A stretch of DNA of 64,000 nt from Paraglaciecola sp. T6c. Lineage in GTDB: Bacteria > Pseudomonadota > Gammaproteobacteria > Enterobacterales > Alteromonadaceae. This document shows, piece by piece, positions 47,408 through 57,321 of the stretch; positions within the stretch are counted from its first letter, which is position 1; every line of letters starts with the position of its first letter. Location of the stretch: the NCBI RefSeq assembly GCF_000014225.1, contig NC_008228.1:2604001-2668000 (forward strand). The letters are read 5' to 3'. The position numbers were made by a program, and so were the translations under genes. Under the pieces are notes generated by a model that saw only the letters and a list, made by a program, of their open reading frames with translations, ran no database searches and was not told the DNA's origin.

Positions 47408-48460
47408 TCAATCAAGCGTAGTGGGGATTACGGTTAAAATCGCACGCTGGCCAATTGCCACGTTTGCGTTAGGGAAAACAACCGCTTCACCGTCAAACTC
47501 AGCGCGGTATTCATTGCCTGTTTCATGCGCCAATAAGGTGCCCTTGGGAAAGTCACTAAAGTTCGGTAAATCGTCTGAAAAGTCCAACTCAAAGTCTTCC
47601 GCATGCTTATTGATCACCTGATTTACTTGGTAAATCAACACATCTTGATCATTAAACGATTTCAGGTTCAATGGTTGACCGGAAATAAAGCGTTTCAAGG
47701 TGTCGTTAACCTGGGTGAAACGAGACATATCATTTTGACCGAACGCTTGTACCTTACCTAGTTCCACCGTAAAGGCATGAGCCCCAAATTGACGACTGGA
47801 ATAATAGCTGAAAGTGGTTGTAGGGCTACCAGAGAGTAGAAAGGTATCGATGCCGCAAGCAAGCAAGAAACTAATTTGCTCTTTGTCGTGCTTCTCGCCA
47901 TGTAAAAAGGGATACACAGCAAACTTTTCATTTTTCGATGGGCGGATAGCCGTATGAAGATCGTAATGATAGCGCGACTCCTCACCGTGCCCTGATCCGT
48001 AAAACTCAGCGACCGCCTCTTCTATTTCTTTCGCGCGAGCACATTCGTAGCTGTTTTGATCAACCGACTCACTTGCATGAGCATGACTGAACAAGCGATT
48101 TAGGTTTTCATCTACAAAGCGGGTGGCTCTATCCATTGCTGGCAAGTTGCCAAAAATGAACAATATCCGATGAGCAACACGTATTTTACCCGTCAAAATA
48201 TCTATGACATATTGGTCGCATATTTCAATAGGGGCTGTCTCATTGCCGTGGATCCCGCTCGATAGCACAATGGCTTTGTCACTCTTTATTTTGGGTGAAA
48301 ATGAAATAATACCAGGGGAGATAATACTGACCTGCGTGTGCTCATAAAGTGTGAAAGAAATAGGGTTTTGTACTAATTCGCCAGAGCAACGCGATAGCGT
48401 TAAAAACTGTCCCTGCTGTTGTAAATGACTAATGAGTTTATGCGTATTAACAGTTTGCAT
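47408..48460 (-). CDS. astE: Succinylglutamate desuccinylase AstE
   Basis: A 350-residue M14-type zinc amidohydrolase: VLSSGIHGNETAPIEIC gives the first zinc histidine and glutamate, DENLNRLF the substrate arginine region, and YHYDLHTAIR the second histidine. FTVELGKVQAFG holds the catalytic glutamate. AstE cleaves N2-succinylglutamate to glutamate and succinate, the last step of the ammonia-producing arginine succinyltransferase pathway. None of astA, astB, astC or astD is adjacent, so the rest of the pathway must lie elsewhere. Confidence 0.92.
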   Translation of the reverse strand: MQTVNTHKLISHLQQQGQFLTLSRCSGELVQNPISFTLYEHTQVSIISPGIISFSPKIKSDKAIVLSSGIHGNETAPIEICDQYVIDILTGKIRVAHRILFIFGNLPAMDRATRFVDENLNRLFSHAHASESVDQNSYECARAKEIEEAVAEFYGSGHGEESRYHYDLHTAIRPSKNEKFAVYPFLHGEKHDKEQISFLLACGIDTFLLSGSPTTTFSYYSSRQFGAHAFTVELGKVQAFGQNDMSRFTQVNDTLKRFISGQPLNLKSFNDQDVLIYQVNQVINKHAEDFELDFSDDLPNFSDFPKGTLLAHETGNEYRAEFDGEAVVFPNANVAIGQRAILTVIPTTLD

Positions 48461-48564
48461 ACGTTACCTTTGCGCTTTAATTTTGACTGGCCGACAATGA
48501 TGTTTACAGTGTAAAAAATATTCTTTTGGCGTCCAAAGAAGAGTGTTATCTGGAATGCCAATGG

Positions 48565-49887
48565 CTAGGCACTATCAAGACGACTTAACCGTGCATGGGA
48601 ATCTCCTACGATGAAGTCTTGTTGAGTTAATCCGATAAATTCCTGCAATGGCACTGCCCGTGAAAATAGAAAGCCCTGCCCCTCAGCTACACCTATTTCA
48701 CGCAGCACATGTAGCTGGTGAATATTTTCGATACCCTCTGCGACTAATTCGCAATTGGCTGCGGTTGCGATCAATTTAGAGGCTTCTATTACTGCACGAT
48801 TAATAGGATTTTCAGCTAATTCCATCACAAACGTTTTATCGACTTTTATAGTATCAAGTTCAATATTACGCATATACGCTAAATTCGAATAGCCCTTACC
48901 AAAATCATCAATCGCAACAGATACCCCCAGCGCTCGTATACGCGTCAACTGAGAGGTTACAACAAACGAATTTGATAACGCCACGTCTTCCGTTAGCTCA
49001 ATCTCAATCTGACTTAAGTTAACCGCGTATATTAGCGCAAAGTCAGCAAGCTGGTCGACAAAGTTTGGATCGTACAACTGGGTTGGTGACATATTCACCG
49101 AAAGCTTTAGATGTATATTGGCCTTACTCAGTTCTTTTGCCCCTTTAAAGGCGGCTTCCAAAACCCAGTAGCCCATCTCGTTCATCATATTGTATGACTC
49201 AGCAGCTTCAATTAACGCGCCCGGAAACAGCACACCATCCAGCGGATGATTCCAGCGTAACAAGCATTCAGCACCAACAATTTGTAATGTGCGCAGGTTC
49301 ACCTTAGGTTGGAAATATATCTCAAGTTCATCTCTTGACAAAGCGCGTTTCAAATCAGCTTTTAATGTTATCGAACGGCTATTATTTGGCTTATCGATAA
49401 GGCTCATATAACAAAAATTATCGTAGCGATTTTGTTTAGCTTGCTTTAGTGCTGCTTCAACTCGGGTAAAAAATTGACTAGCCGCGATGGCGGATTCTTC
49501 GTTAGAGACCGCACCCACGTTAAAATCAGCAATAAATGAATGATCACCTACCCCAATTGGGGTTTTAAAATGTTCAATTAAGTGAATATAAAAGCGTTGA
49601 AGTTGGACTTGGCTGAATTTACCTGGAATGACTAAACCGAAGATGTCGCCACTGATACGCCCTAAGTGAGCACCATGGCCATCAAACAAATAGCAAATTC
49701 TATTGGCAATGTTGAGCAACAACTCGTCACCTAATTCATAACCAAAGCTGCTACTGACATCTGAAAAACGTACCACATCAATCAAAAGCATCGAATGATG
49801 AGGATGGCTTTTTAGCATATCGTCTATTTGTCTTAAGAAGACGTGACGATTCGGTATTGTTCGCAATGAATCATGAACAGGCTTCAT
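48565..49887 (-). CDS. GGDEF/EAL protein, probable c-di-GMP phosphodiesterase with degenerate GGDEF
   Basis: A 440-residue cytosolic protein without an N-terminal sensor. The GGDEF domain starts immediately (LRTIPNRHVF). Its signature is SGDIF at 79-83, which breaks the cyclase site. The EAL domain follows with EIYFQPKVNL, ECLLRW (Glu207, with Cys in place of Ala), VNMSPTQL, ELTEDVAL, IDDFGKGYSNL, IKVDKTFV, VAEGIE and GQGFLFSRAVP. The metal and catalytic residues appear intact. It therefore probably degrades cyclic di-GMP, with the GGDEF part perhaps binding GTP as a regulator. Confidence 0.87.
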   Translation of the reverse strand: MKPVHDSLRTIPNRHVFLRQIDDMLKSHPHHSMLLIDVVRFSDVSSSFGYELGDELLLNIANRICYLFDGHGAHLGRISGDIFGLVIPGKFSQVQLQRFYIHLIEHFKTPIGVGDHSFIADFNVGAVSNEESAIAASQFFTRVEAALKQAKQNRYDNFCYMSLIDKPNNSRSITLKADLKRALSRDELEIYFQPKVNLRTLQIVGAECLLRWNHPLDGVLFPGALIEAAESYNMMNEMGYWVLEAAFKGAKELSKANIHLKLSVNMSPTQLYDPNFVDQLADFALIYAVNLSQIEIELTEDVALSNSFVVTSQLTRIRALGVSVAIDDFGKGYSNLAYMRNIELDTIKVDKTFVMELAENPINRAVIEASKLIATAANCELVAEGIENIHQLHVLREIGVAEGQGFLFSRAVPLQEFIGLTQQDFIVGDSHARLSRLDSA

Positions 49888-49941
49888 GCAAATAGATAAA
49901 CCCCAAATACTTCTGACACTGTGTGTCTATTTTGATTAGGA

Positions 49942-49973
49942 AAAACAAGGCGCTAACCATAGTTAGCGCCTTG
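49942..49973 (-). terminator. Terminator after glgP
   Basis: AAGGCGCTAAC (49947-49957) pairs with GTTAGCGCCTT (49962-49972) with a four-base loop. The plus-strand AAAAAC preceding it gives a U tract for the minus strand. It lies about 75 bases after the glgP stop. Confidence 0.85.
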
Positions 49974-50048
49974 CATATAGGGTAATAGTCTACAGGAAAA
50001 TGGCTGGGGTGAAAGCCATTAGGCTGCTAAAGTTACAATGCATAAATA

Positions 50049-52544
50049 CTACTCAACTTTGCAAGGATTAAGCTTCCAAATGCGCTCAACATAGTCTTTG
50101 ATTGAGCGGTCAGAAGTGAATTTCCCCATGTGCGCCGTATTGAGTATCGCCATTTTGGCCCATCTTTGTGGCTCTTTGTACGCATTATCAGCAAGAGATT
50201 GTGCTTCGCAATAGGACGTAAAATCAGCCAGTACCTTATAGTGATCTCCCCCTTCCAACATACTGCGTTTTAATGAAGAAAGCGCTCCGGGCTTACCTGG
50301 TGTAAAGTAATCGCTGTCTAACCAATCAAGTACTGCTTTTAACTCGCGATTATTATCATAATAATCAAACGGGTTATAGCCCTTCTTATCTAACGCTTCT
50401 ACTTCGGCTACTGTCAGGCCAAAGATGAATATATTTTCATCTCCGACTTCTTCGGCTATTTCAATGTTTGCCCCGTCTAACGTCCCCACCGTGAGAGCAC
50501 CATTTAAGGACAGTTTCATGTTGCCTGTACCAGAAGCTTCTTTACCTGCGGTGGATATCTGTTCCGAAATATCTGCAGCAGGGATCATCTTCTCAGCCAA
50601 ACTCACGCGGTAGTTAGGCAAAAATACCACTTTCAATTTGTGATTAACCCGTGCGTCATTGTTGATTTTTTCTGCCACTTTGTTAATAGCGAAGATGATG
50701 TCTTTAGCAAGCTTGTAACCAGGTGCTGCTTTGGCACCGAACAAGAAAACGCGAGGATGCATGTCATAGTCAGGGTTCTCTAATAGACGACGATACAACG
50801 CCATGATATACAACAGGTTTAAATGTTGACGCTTATACTCGTGAAGACGTTTAATCTGTACATCAAATATCGCATCTGGGTTAATCTCAATACCTGTCAA
50901 CGCCAACACTTCGTTCGCCAGTTGCACTTTATTATCACGCTTGATTTTCATGAACTGCTTTTGAAACTTAGCGTCATCGGCAAATTCGGCTAAACCTTTC
51001 AGTTTATCTAAATTTAAGGGCCAATCCTGACCAATCTTACCGTCAATTAACTGTGACAATGCAGGATTACACGCCTTCAACCAACGACGCGGTGTGATGC
51101 CGTTTGTCACATTGGTGAGTTTACCTGGCCACATATGATTAAATTCAGGGAATAAATCTTTCTTAACCAGCTCCGAATGGATTTCTGCTACCCCGTTAAC
51201 GGCGAAAGAGCCAATGACTGACAAATTCCCCATGCGTACCATTTTGTCTGGCCCCTCTTCGATAATAGACAGTTTACGCTTGATCTCATTATTACCTGGC
51301 CAAACCGCTTCCACTTCGTCCATGAAGCGACGGTTAATTTCATAAATAATTTCCAAATGGCGAGGCAATATCCTTTCAAACATACGAGCAGGCCACTTTT
51401 CTAATGCTTCAGGCAACAAGGTATGGTTGGTGTAGGCAAACGTTTTACTACAGATACTCCATGCATAGTCCCAATCAAGTTCAGCACGGTCGATTAATAT
51501 TCTCATCAACTCTGGGATAGCAACAGCAGGATGGGTATCGTTTAATTGGATAACCACTTGATCAGAGAAACGGCTCCAGTCATCGCCATGGGCCCGTTTA
51601 TATCTGCGGATAATGTCTTTTAGGGAGCATGCACTAAAAAAGTACTGCTGGATAAGACGTAAATCTTTGCCCGCTTGGGTTTCGTCATTTGGATAAAGTA
51701 CTTTTGAAATGGTTTCCGCTTGGACGTTTTCTGTTTGAGCATCCACGTAACCTCCGGCATTAAAAACATCCCAGTTGAAGTAGTCTGAGGATTGGCTTTG
51801 CCATAAGCGCAAAACGTTTACGGTTTTACCACCGTACCCCACCACTGGAATATCCCAAGGTAAACCTTTAACAATATGACCAGGATGCCACTCTTTACTA
51901 ATGCGCCCATTCTCACCGTATTTAGTTTCTACGTAGCCAAATAATGGAATATCTTGTATCGATTCAGGTCGGCAAATCTCCCACGGATTGCCATAGTCTC
52001 GCCAACTGTCAGGGCGTTCAATCTGTTCACCATTTTGGATCTCTTGACGAAATAGCCCGTGCTCATAATGTAAGCCGTATCCCACAGCAGGTAAGTCTAA
52101 TGTTGCCAGTGAATCGATAAAACAAGCAGCCAGGCGACCTAGACCACCATTGCCCAATGCCATATCGGGCTCTTCTTCCATAATATCGGTTAAATTCACG
52201 CCTAATTCATTTAGCGCTTTTTCAGTCTGTTCGAACAACCCCAGATTGTGTAAGTTGTTAGACGTCAAACGACCCATTAAGAACTCTGCCGAAAAGTAAT
52301 GTACGGCACGGGTATCATTTAAATAATGCGATTTTTGGGTTTTACGCAGTCCTTCTAAAACGTGTTCTTGCACAGAGGCACAAGTCGCCTTCCACCAAGC
52401 GTGATTGTTTGCTTTGTTTTCATCTGTACCTAAAGAGCAGTGTAAGTGTTTTACAATCGATGCCTTGAGTTCAGCCTTATTCATCATCGTTTTGCTTGAT
52501 GAAGCAACCTTCTTGGTTGCTCGTTTGGTGGTTTTGGTGGTCAT
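50049..52544 (-). CDS. glgP: Glycogen/starch/alpha-glucan phosphorylase
   Basis: The product, 831 residues, has family length and motifs: [46 protein letters not shown], the [17 protein letters not shown] segment, and [28 protein letters not shown] that contains the pyridoxal phosphate lysine region. It releases glucose 1-phosphate from glycogen or maltodextrins. The N-terminus is lysine/threonine-rich ([18 protein letters not shown]), an extra basic tail before the conserved part. It follows pgm but a palindromic terminator lies between. Confidence 0.95.
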   Translation of the reverse strand: MTTKTTKRATKKVASSSKTMMNKAELKASIVKHLHCSLGTDENKANNHAWWKATCASVQEHVLEGLRKTQKSHYLNDTRAVHYFSAEFLMGRLTSNNLHNLGLFEQTEKALNELGVNLTDIMEEEPDMALGNGGLGRLAACFIDSLATLDLPAVGYGLHYEHGLFRQEIQNGEQIERPDSWRDYGNPWEICRPESIQDIPLFGYVETKYGENGRISKEWHPGHIVKGLPWDIPVVGYGGKTVNVLRLWQSQSSDYFNWDVFNAGGYVDAQTENVQAETISKVLYPNDETQAGKDLRLIQQYFFSACSLKDIIRRYKRAHGDDWSRFSDQVVIQLNDTHPAVAIPELMRILIDRAELDWDYAWSICSKTFAYTNHTLLPEALEKWPARMFERILPRHLEIIYEINRRFMDEVEAVWPGNNEIKRKLSIIEEGPDKMVRMGNLSVIGSFAVNGVAEIHSELVKKDLFPEFNHMWPGKLTNVTNGITPRRWLKACNPALSQLIDGKIGQDWPLNLDKLKGLAEFADDAKFQKQFMKIKRDNKVQLANEVLALTGIEINPDAIFDVQIKRLHEYKRQHLNLLYIMALYRRLLENPDYDMHPRVFLFGAKAAPGYKLAKDIIFAINKVAEKINNDARVNHKLKVVFLPNYRVSLAEKMIPAADISEQISTAGKEASGTGNMKLSLNGALTVGTLDGANIEIAEEVGDENIFIFGLTVAEVEALDKKGYNPFDYYDNNRELKAVLDWLDSDYFTPGKPGALSSLKRSMLEGGDHYKVLADFTSYCEAQSLADNAYKEPQRWAKMAILNTAHMGKFTSDRSIKDYVERIWKLNPCKVE

Positions 52545-52681
52545 TTCTCTACCTCAGTGGTATTTGTTAAAATTCAGTTAACATCCTAAGGACATAAACC
52601 GTAATTAAATTACAAAAATAAACTGAGACTAGTTTTAGCAGGAATACTCAAATAAATCTGTTAAAAATAGGTTAACAAAAC

Positions 52682-52715
52682 AAAAAAGGCGGTTGAATAC
52701 GTATTCAACCGCCTT
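52682..52715 (-). terminator. Perfect 30-bp palindrome between pgm and glgP: terminator containing a LacI-like site
   Basis: Bases 52686-52700 are the exact complement of 52701-52715, with AAGGCGGTTGAATAC as the left half and no spacer. Read on the minus strand it is a GC-rich stem followed by six U, so it is a good terminator for pgm, about 80 bases after its stop. Its centre TTGAATACGTATTCAA (52693-52708) also looks like a LacI-family operator, placed about 150 bases before glgP. Confidence 0.8.
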
Positions 52716-52796
52716 AACTTAGAATTTACCATCACATTAAATACACTTTCTTTTTACATAGATATCACATGTGATTGCGAGAATGAAAAAATGTCG

Positions 52797-54446
52797 CTAC
52801 TTCACGCTTACAAATATACGCGCCACCAGATTTTGTGCTTCTTTGATCAAAAGCTGTAAATGTTTTTCACCATTAAAGCTTTCTGCGTAAATTTTATAAA
52901 TTTCTTCAGTGCCTGAAGGTCGTGCAGCAAACCAACCATTTTCAGTCGCCACTTTCACCCCGCCGATCGCGGCGTTATTCCCCGATGCATGGGTTTGAAT
53001 GGACACAATTGGTTCACCAGCTAATTCAGTGGACGTAATTGCATTTTTGTCCGCTTTGCTTAACGCCTGTTTCTGTGCGTGAGTCGCAGCAACATCAATA
53101 CGCGTATATAAAGGTGCACCGAATTTTTTGGTGAAAGCTTGGTAATGTTCACTTGGGTCTTTGCCCGTAACAGCAAGAATTTCTGCAGCCAATAAACATA
53201 AAATGATGCCGTCTTTGTCGGTTGCCCATGGCTTACCATTACGACGCAAAAAGATACCGCCGGCACTTTCCTCGCCAGCAAAACCAATTTCACTTTTCAG
53301 CAGACCTTGAACAAACCACTTAAACCCGACTGGCATTTCTGCCACGGTGAGATTGGCATCATGAGCGACGCGGTCAATCATACTGCTTGAAACCAAGGTC
53401 TTACCGACCTTTAGTCCTGTGGGCCAATCCGGACGATGAGCATAAAGATACTCAATGGCAACCGCCAGATAATGATTAGGATTCATCAAGCCATTGGTTT
53501 TTGTCACTATACCGTGACGATCGAAATCGGGATCATTACCAAACGCTAAATCAAAACGATCTTTAAGATCAATTAAGCCAGCCATTGCATAAGGTGAGGA
53601 GCAGTCCATCCGTATCTTGCCATCTTTATCTCTGCGCATAAAACCAAATTGATGATCGACTTTTCGATTTACCACTTCGATGCTCAAATCGTATCGTTTA
53701 GCAATCTTATCCCAGTAATGTAAACCTGCACCGCCTAGGGGATCTGTACCCAGAGTTAACCCTGCTTGTGCAATGGCTTTCATATCGATGACTTGATCTA
53801 ACTGCTCGATATAGTTATCAGAGAAATCAACTTCTTCGACTAGGCCGGTGTCATAAGCTGCCTGATAAGACATGCGCTTCACATCCAGAAGATCGTTATG
53901 AATGAGTTCATTAGCGCGGGCTTGAATTTGATTGGTCACATCACTGTCAGCAGGACCACCATGAGGAGGGTTATATTTGAATCCCCCATCTTCGGGTGGG
54001 TTATGGGAAGGTGTAATGACCACACCGTCACTTAAACCGGACTCTTTGCCCTCATTATAATCAAGAATTGCATGGCTTATCACGGGCGTTGGCGTATAGC
54101 CTCGGTCTTGCTGAACAACCAGCTTGACCCCGTTTGCTGCGAGTACTTCTATGGCAGTGGTAAAAGCAGCTTCAGAAAGCGCATGTGTATCCATCCCCAC
54201 ATACATGGGACCTGTAATACTATTGGCTTGTCGATATTCTGCTAATGCCTGACTAATCGCTGCAATGTGAGTATCAGTGAAGGTGTTTTTAAACGCACTT
54301 CCGCGATGCCCTGATGTACCAAAAGTAACACCTTGACTGATGTCACTTTTATCAGGTTTATTGCTGTAATAGGCACTAATTAATTGCGCAACGTTTACAA
54401 GTTGCGCTTGTGACGCTGGTTTACCTGCTTCTGAGTGAATAGCCAT
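52797..54446 (-). CDS. pgm: Phosphoglucomutase (alpha-D-glucose phosphate-specific)
   Basis: This 549-residue protein matches E. coli Pgm in size. TFGTSGHRGSAFKN is the N-terminal phosphosugar motif, TPSHNPPEDGGFKYNPPHGG holds the phosphoserine Ser147, NDPDFDRHG is the metal loop and ARPSGTEEIYKIYAESF the phosphate-binding loop. It interconverts glucose 1- and 6-phosphate, linking glycogen phosphorylase and the glucosylglycerate phosphorylase product to glycolysis. AAGGATC precedes the start, 13 bases after seqA, the conserved seqA-pgm pairing. Confidence 0.96.
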   Translation of the reverse strand: MAIHSEAGKPASQAQLVNVAQLISAYYSNKPDKSDISQGVTFGTSGHRGSAFKNTFTDTHIAAISQALAEYRQANSITGPMYVGMDTHALSEAAFTTAIEVLAANGVKLVVQQDRGYTPTPVISHAILDYNEGKESGLSDGVVITPSHNPPEDGGFKYNPPHGGPADSDVTNQIQARANELIHNDLLDVKRMSYQAAYDTGLVEEVDFSDNYIEQLDQVIDMKAIAQAGLTLGTDPLGGAGLHYWDKIAKRYDLSIEVVNRKVDHQFGFMRRDKDGKIRMDCSSPYAMAGLIDLKDRFDLAFGNDPDFDRHGIVTKTNGLMNPNHYLAVAIEYLYAHRPDWPTGLKVGKTLVSSSMIDRVAHDANLTVAEMPVGFKWFVQGLLKSEIGFAGEESAGGIFLRRNGKPWATDKDGIILCLLAAEILAVTGKDPSEHYQAFTKKFGAPLYTRIDVAATHAQKQALSKADKNAITSTELAGEPIVSIQTHASGNNAAIGGVKVATENGWFAARPSGTEEIYKIYAESFNGEKHLQLLIKEAQNLVARIFVSVK

Positions 54447-54459
54447 GTAGATCCTTCAG

Positions 54460-54984
54460 TTAGTCTTCATATAATTCCGGGGCAAATAATGCGGCAAGAC
54501 GTTGTCCATCGTTCGCGTTGTAGCCTAGTACTTCTGCTACTTCCTTAATTAATGACGCTTTCTTAGCCGTGTTATTGTTGGTCATAACCCAAAACGTAGA
54601 TTCTCCGATCTGCTTTGGGTTTGTCACACTACTGGCTTGCAACAACGTCTCTTTGTCTTTAGCAAAGTACACGCGATTTCTGCCACTGAGTGTGAGTACT
54701 TCATCGAACTGAGCACCATGCATGCTCTCAAGTACCGATAAAATCTTTAAGAATCGCTCAACCATTTTCGGATATTCACTTAATTCGTCAGTGGTTATCT
54801 GACTAAAAACATCACCTACTGGTTTTTTCGTTGTTGCGCTTGGTTTAGCAGCCACAACCGTTTTCACTACTGTGTTTTCTGGCATAACCAACCGACGCAG
54901 AATATCTGAGGCCGTCTCACCAATGTGTTGTGTCTGAGACGCTATATATGCGTACAAATCATCTTCTATTTCAATGTTCTTCAT
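54460..54984 (-). CDS. seqA: Negative modulator of replication initiation SeqA
   Basis: A 174-residue protein. The N-terminal ribbon-helix-type multimerisation part reads MKNIEIEDDLYAYIASQTQ and ETASDILRRLV. The C-terminal GATC-binding domain has FLKILSVLESMHGAQFDEVLTLSGRNRVYFA and STFWVMTNNNTAKK, with the DNA-contact residues in the TNNNT loop. SeqA binds hemimethylated GATC sites and delays re-initiation at oriC, implying a Dam methylase in this organism. Operon with pgm. Confidence 0.96.
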   Translation of the reverse strand: MKNIEIEDDLYAYIASQTQHIGETASDILRRLVMPENTVVKTVVAAKPSATTKKPVGDVFSQITTDELSEYPKMVERFLKILSVLESMHGAQFDEVLTLSGRNRVYFAKDKETLLQASSVTNPKQIGESTFWVMTNNNTAKKASLIKEVAEVLGYNANDGQRLAALFAPELYED

Positions 54985-55147
54985 TTATGGTCACTACTGT
55001 CTATGTTCTGTTCATTATTATACTGATCGCTTACACCTTCGCACGGTTTAATTTATATTAACGAATATATAATCGCTTTGTGCACTACTTATAAGCTTTT
55101 GTTTTATATTGCTTTAATGTTACTAACTGAAAAATGCTCACGACCTA

Positions 55148-56218
55148 TTATGTGTTTAATCGCATGTGAACAGTTACCTCTTCACGGTCATGATAAAGGT
55201 GTTTAACTTTCAGATCATACGGCCCTGCGCGATGTTGATCAATACACTGATCGATGATTTGCAATGCTTCTTTAACGGATTCATAACGCTTTTTCATCGG
55301 CAATTTGAGATTAAATACGGTTTCTTGGCAACGCTTAGTGGCTATCCAAGTGGCCATTAGTTTCGCCACGCGCTGAGGTTGCTCAATCATGTCACACACC
55401 AACCAATACACATTGTTTTTTCTTGGCTGAAATTTGAAACCGTCTTCTGGACAATAGCGTACCTGCCCTGTCGCCATAAGTGCTTCGTCCATGGCACCGT
55501 TGTCCACTGCTTCAACAAACATGCCGCGTTTCACCAGTTGGTAAGTCCAGCCGCCTGGACAGGCACCTAAATCAACGGCATGTAAGCCACCCGATAAACG
55601 TTTTGCCTGTTCTTTTTTGGGAATAAATAATTGAAATGCTTCGTCCAGTTTCAATGTGGAGCGACTAGGCGCTTCATTGGGAAACTTCAAGCGTAAAATG
55701 CCCAACGGATAGGACGAGTTATTAGCAGGATAAGAATAACCCACAATAGCGGTGGTGCTGTCTTCAAAATACACATGGCAGACAGGTAGATTACTGCGCT
55801 CCAGCGGCGTTAAAATGCGTTTTCCCCTGAGCGCTTGGCGCAGCGGCACACTTATTTTTCGGCAAAATTTTGAAATCTCGCGCCCTTGTGTGCTGTCTGC
55901 ATGTTCAACGCGTAATTCGCCACATTCAGGAAATTCAATACAACCATTTAGAATTGGGCCGATCCTATCACTGGTATCGAGTTGCTCACATCGTTCGCTA
56001 AACGCAAAGAGCTGACGGGCGAATATTAATGTAGTTAAAGGTAATGTTTTAGCTAATTTGTCTGCGTCCTCTGCTTGGTAGCATTGAAACAATACCAAGC
56101 CGCTATTTGTTTTTAGCTCTGGGTAGCCGTACACATTAAGCTCAGCACATTTTTCAACCACTTCATTGGCTAAGTCTTTCTCAAAGCCGGTACGACAATA
56201 TAATGCTAATCCTGCCAT
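55148..56218 (-). CDS. rlmM: 23S rRNA 2'-O-ribose C2498 methyltransferase RlmM
   Basis: The product, 356 residues, starts MAGLALYCRTGFEKDLANEV, typical of RlmM, with an N-terminal THUMP-like domain. The Rossmann methyltransferase part contains LSGGLHAVDLGACPGGWTYQLVKRG (SAM site), and WLVCDMIEQPQRVA and FNLKLPMKKRY carry the K-D-K-type catalytic residues. It methylates C2498 of 23S rRNA. The neighbour order gcvA-(hydrolase)-ygdD-rlmM resembles the E. coli gcvA-ygdD-rlmM order. The gene lies three bases after ygdD. Confidence 0.96.
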   Translation of the reverse strand: MAGLALYCRTGFEKDLANEVVEKCAELNVYGYPELKTNSGLVLFQCYQAEDADKLAKTLPLTTLIFARQLFAFSERCEQLDTSDRIGPILNGCIEFPECGELRVEHADSTQGREISKFCRKISVPLRQALRGKRILTPLERSNLPVCHVYFEDSTTAIVGYSYPANNSSYPLGILRLKFPNEAPSRSTLKLDEAFQLFIPKKEQAKRLSGGLHAVDLGACPGGWTYQLVKRGMFVEAVDNGAMDEALMATGQVRYCPEDGFKFQPRKNNVYWLVCDMIEQPQRVAKLMATWIATKRCQETVFNLKLPMKKRYESVKEALQIIDQCIDQHRAGPYDLKVKHLYHDREEVTVHMRLNT

Positions 56219-56221
56219 TAT

Positions 56222-56593
56222 CTATTTTAACCCTTTAACTGCTGCATAAATGAATAACGCCCACGCGATGATAAAGCACAGCCCCCCTAACGGCGTGACT
56301 GGTCCAAACCATTTAATCCCTGTGATGGCCAATAAATATAAACTACCACTGAATAACACTATGCCTGCGCTCATAAAACCCGCTGACCACACTAGCTGCG
56401 GACTCGGCATCAACTGAGCCGTAAGTACCAATAAAATAAGCCCTAGGCTATGGTACATTTGATACTGAACGCCCGTTTGAAAGACCCCAATCAGGCTCTC
56501 AGACAGTTGGTTTTTTAATCCGTGGGCGGCGAATGCCCCCAGTATAACCGCAAGCATCGCACTCGCGGTGCCTACGATGAGATAAATCTTCAT
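56222..56593 (-). CDS. ygdD: DUF423 membrane protein YgdD
   Basis: A 123-residue protein with four predicted membrane helices. LGAFAAHGLKNQLSESLIGVFQTGVQYQMYHSLGLI is the conserved DUF423 region, and SGSLYLLAITGIKWFGPVTPLGGL the second. It is an inner-membrane protein of unknown function. Coupled to rlmM (three-base gap); the hydrolase gene lies 101 bases upstream. Confidence 0.9.
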   Translation of the reverse strand: MKIYLIVGTASAMLAVILGAFAAHGLKNQLSESLIGVFQTGVQYQMYHSLGLILLVLTAQLMPSPQLVWSAGFMSAGIVLFSGSLYLLAITGIKWFGPVTPLGGLCFIIAWALFIYAAVKGLK

Positions 56594-56694
56594 TTTGCGT
56601 TCCTTATATTCGCGACGAGGTCATCTAGCACCGGCGCGTGATAAATATCTGCGATGATAACCCAGTATATTTGTTGTTGAACTTATCCGAGATC

Positions 56695-57321
56695 TCATTC
56701 ACTGGTTACAAGCTGGCGAATAAATTCAACACCTGCGTCGACGCCAGCAATAATGTGCGCCTCTTCGGTATAACCTGAGCGCTTGCGTGGTTTCAAGCTG
56801 TGATCGCCATCAGGCAAAAAATACGTTTGAATGGTGCTAGGTAAATCATATGTTGCCATTTCTTCTTGGGTGCCAAATGTATCGCGACTTCCCTGTACCA
56901 CCAAGAGTGGCTTGTTTAATATGGCTAAGTGCTCTGTTCTTAGTTTGTCCAATTTACCTGGCGGATGAAATGGGTAACCAAAACATATCCCTCCCATGGC
57001 ATCTGATTCATCCAACAACATGGTCGCCACTCGTCCTCCCATTGACTTGCCGCCAATAAAAAGCGGTAAGCTAGCGTCTAACTCGGCGATAATATAGCTA
57101 AAGTATGCCTGAAGCTTAGGCATTCTATCTGGCGGCTGCCTGCGGTTTAACTCACCAGCTTTTTGCATATACTCGAAATCGAATCGAGTTACCGTGACGC
57201 CTCGCTGGGCGAACAATTCAGCAACTCGCGCCATAAACGCACTGTGCATACCTGCCCCTGCACCATGAGCAAGTATTAAATGAGCAATCGGATCCTGTGC
57301 TTTATTGGTTAAAATCATCAT
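56695..57321 (-). CDS. Alpha/beta-hydrolase of the KANL3/Tex30-like family
   Basis: This 208-residue protein has LILAHGAGAGMHSAFM at its N-terminus (oxyanion loop), GGKSMGGRVAT with the probable nucleophile serine, and VVQGSRDTFGTQEEM plus DGDHSLKPRK carrying the acid and histidine. Similar bacterial hydrolases are often named dienelactone hydrolase-like; no substrate is established. It overlaps the end of gcvA by 20 bases. AGGA lies before the double ATG, so it is probably coupled to gcvA. Confidence 0.86.
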   Translation of the reverse strand: MMILTNKAQDPIAHLILAHGAGAGMHSAFMARVAELFAQRGVTVTRFDFEYMQKAGELNRRQPPDRMPKLQAYFSYIIAELDASLPLFIGGKSMGGRVATMLLDESDAMGGICFGYPFHPPGKLDKLRTEHLAILNKPLLVVQGSRDTFGTQEEMATYDLPSTIQTYFLPDGDHSLKPRKRSGYTEEAHIIAGVDAGVEFIRQLVTSE

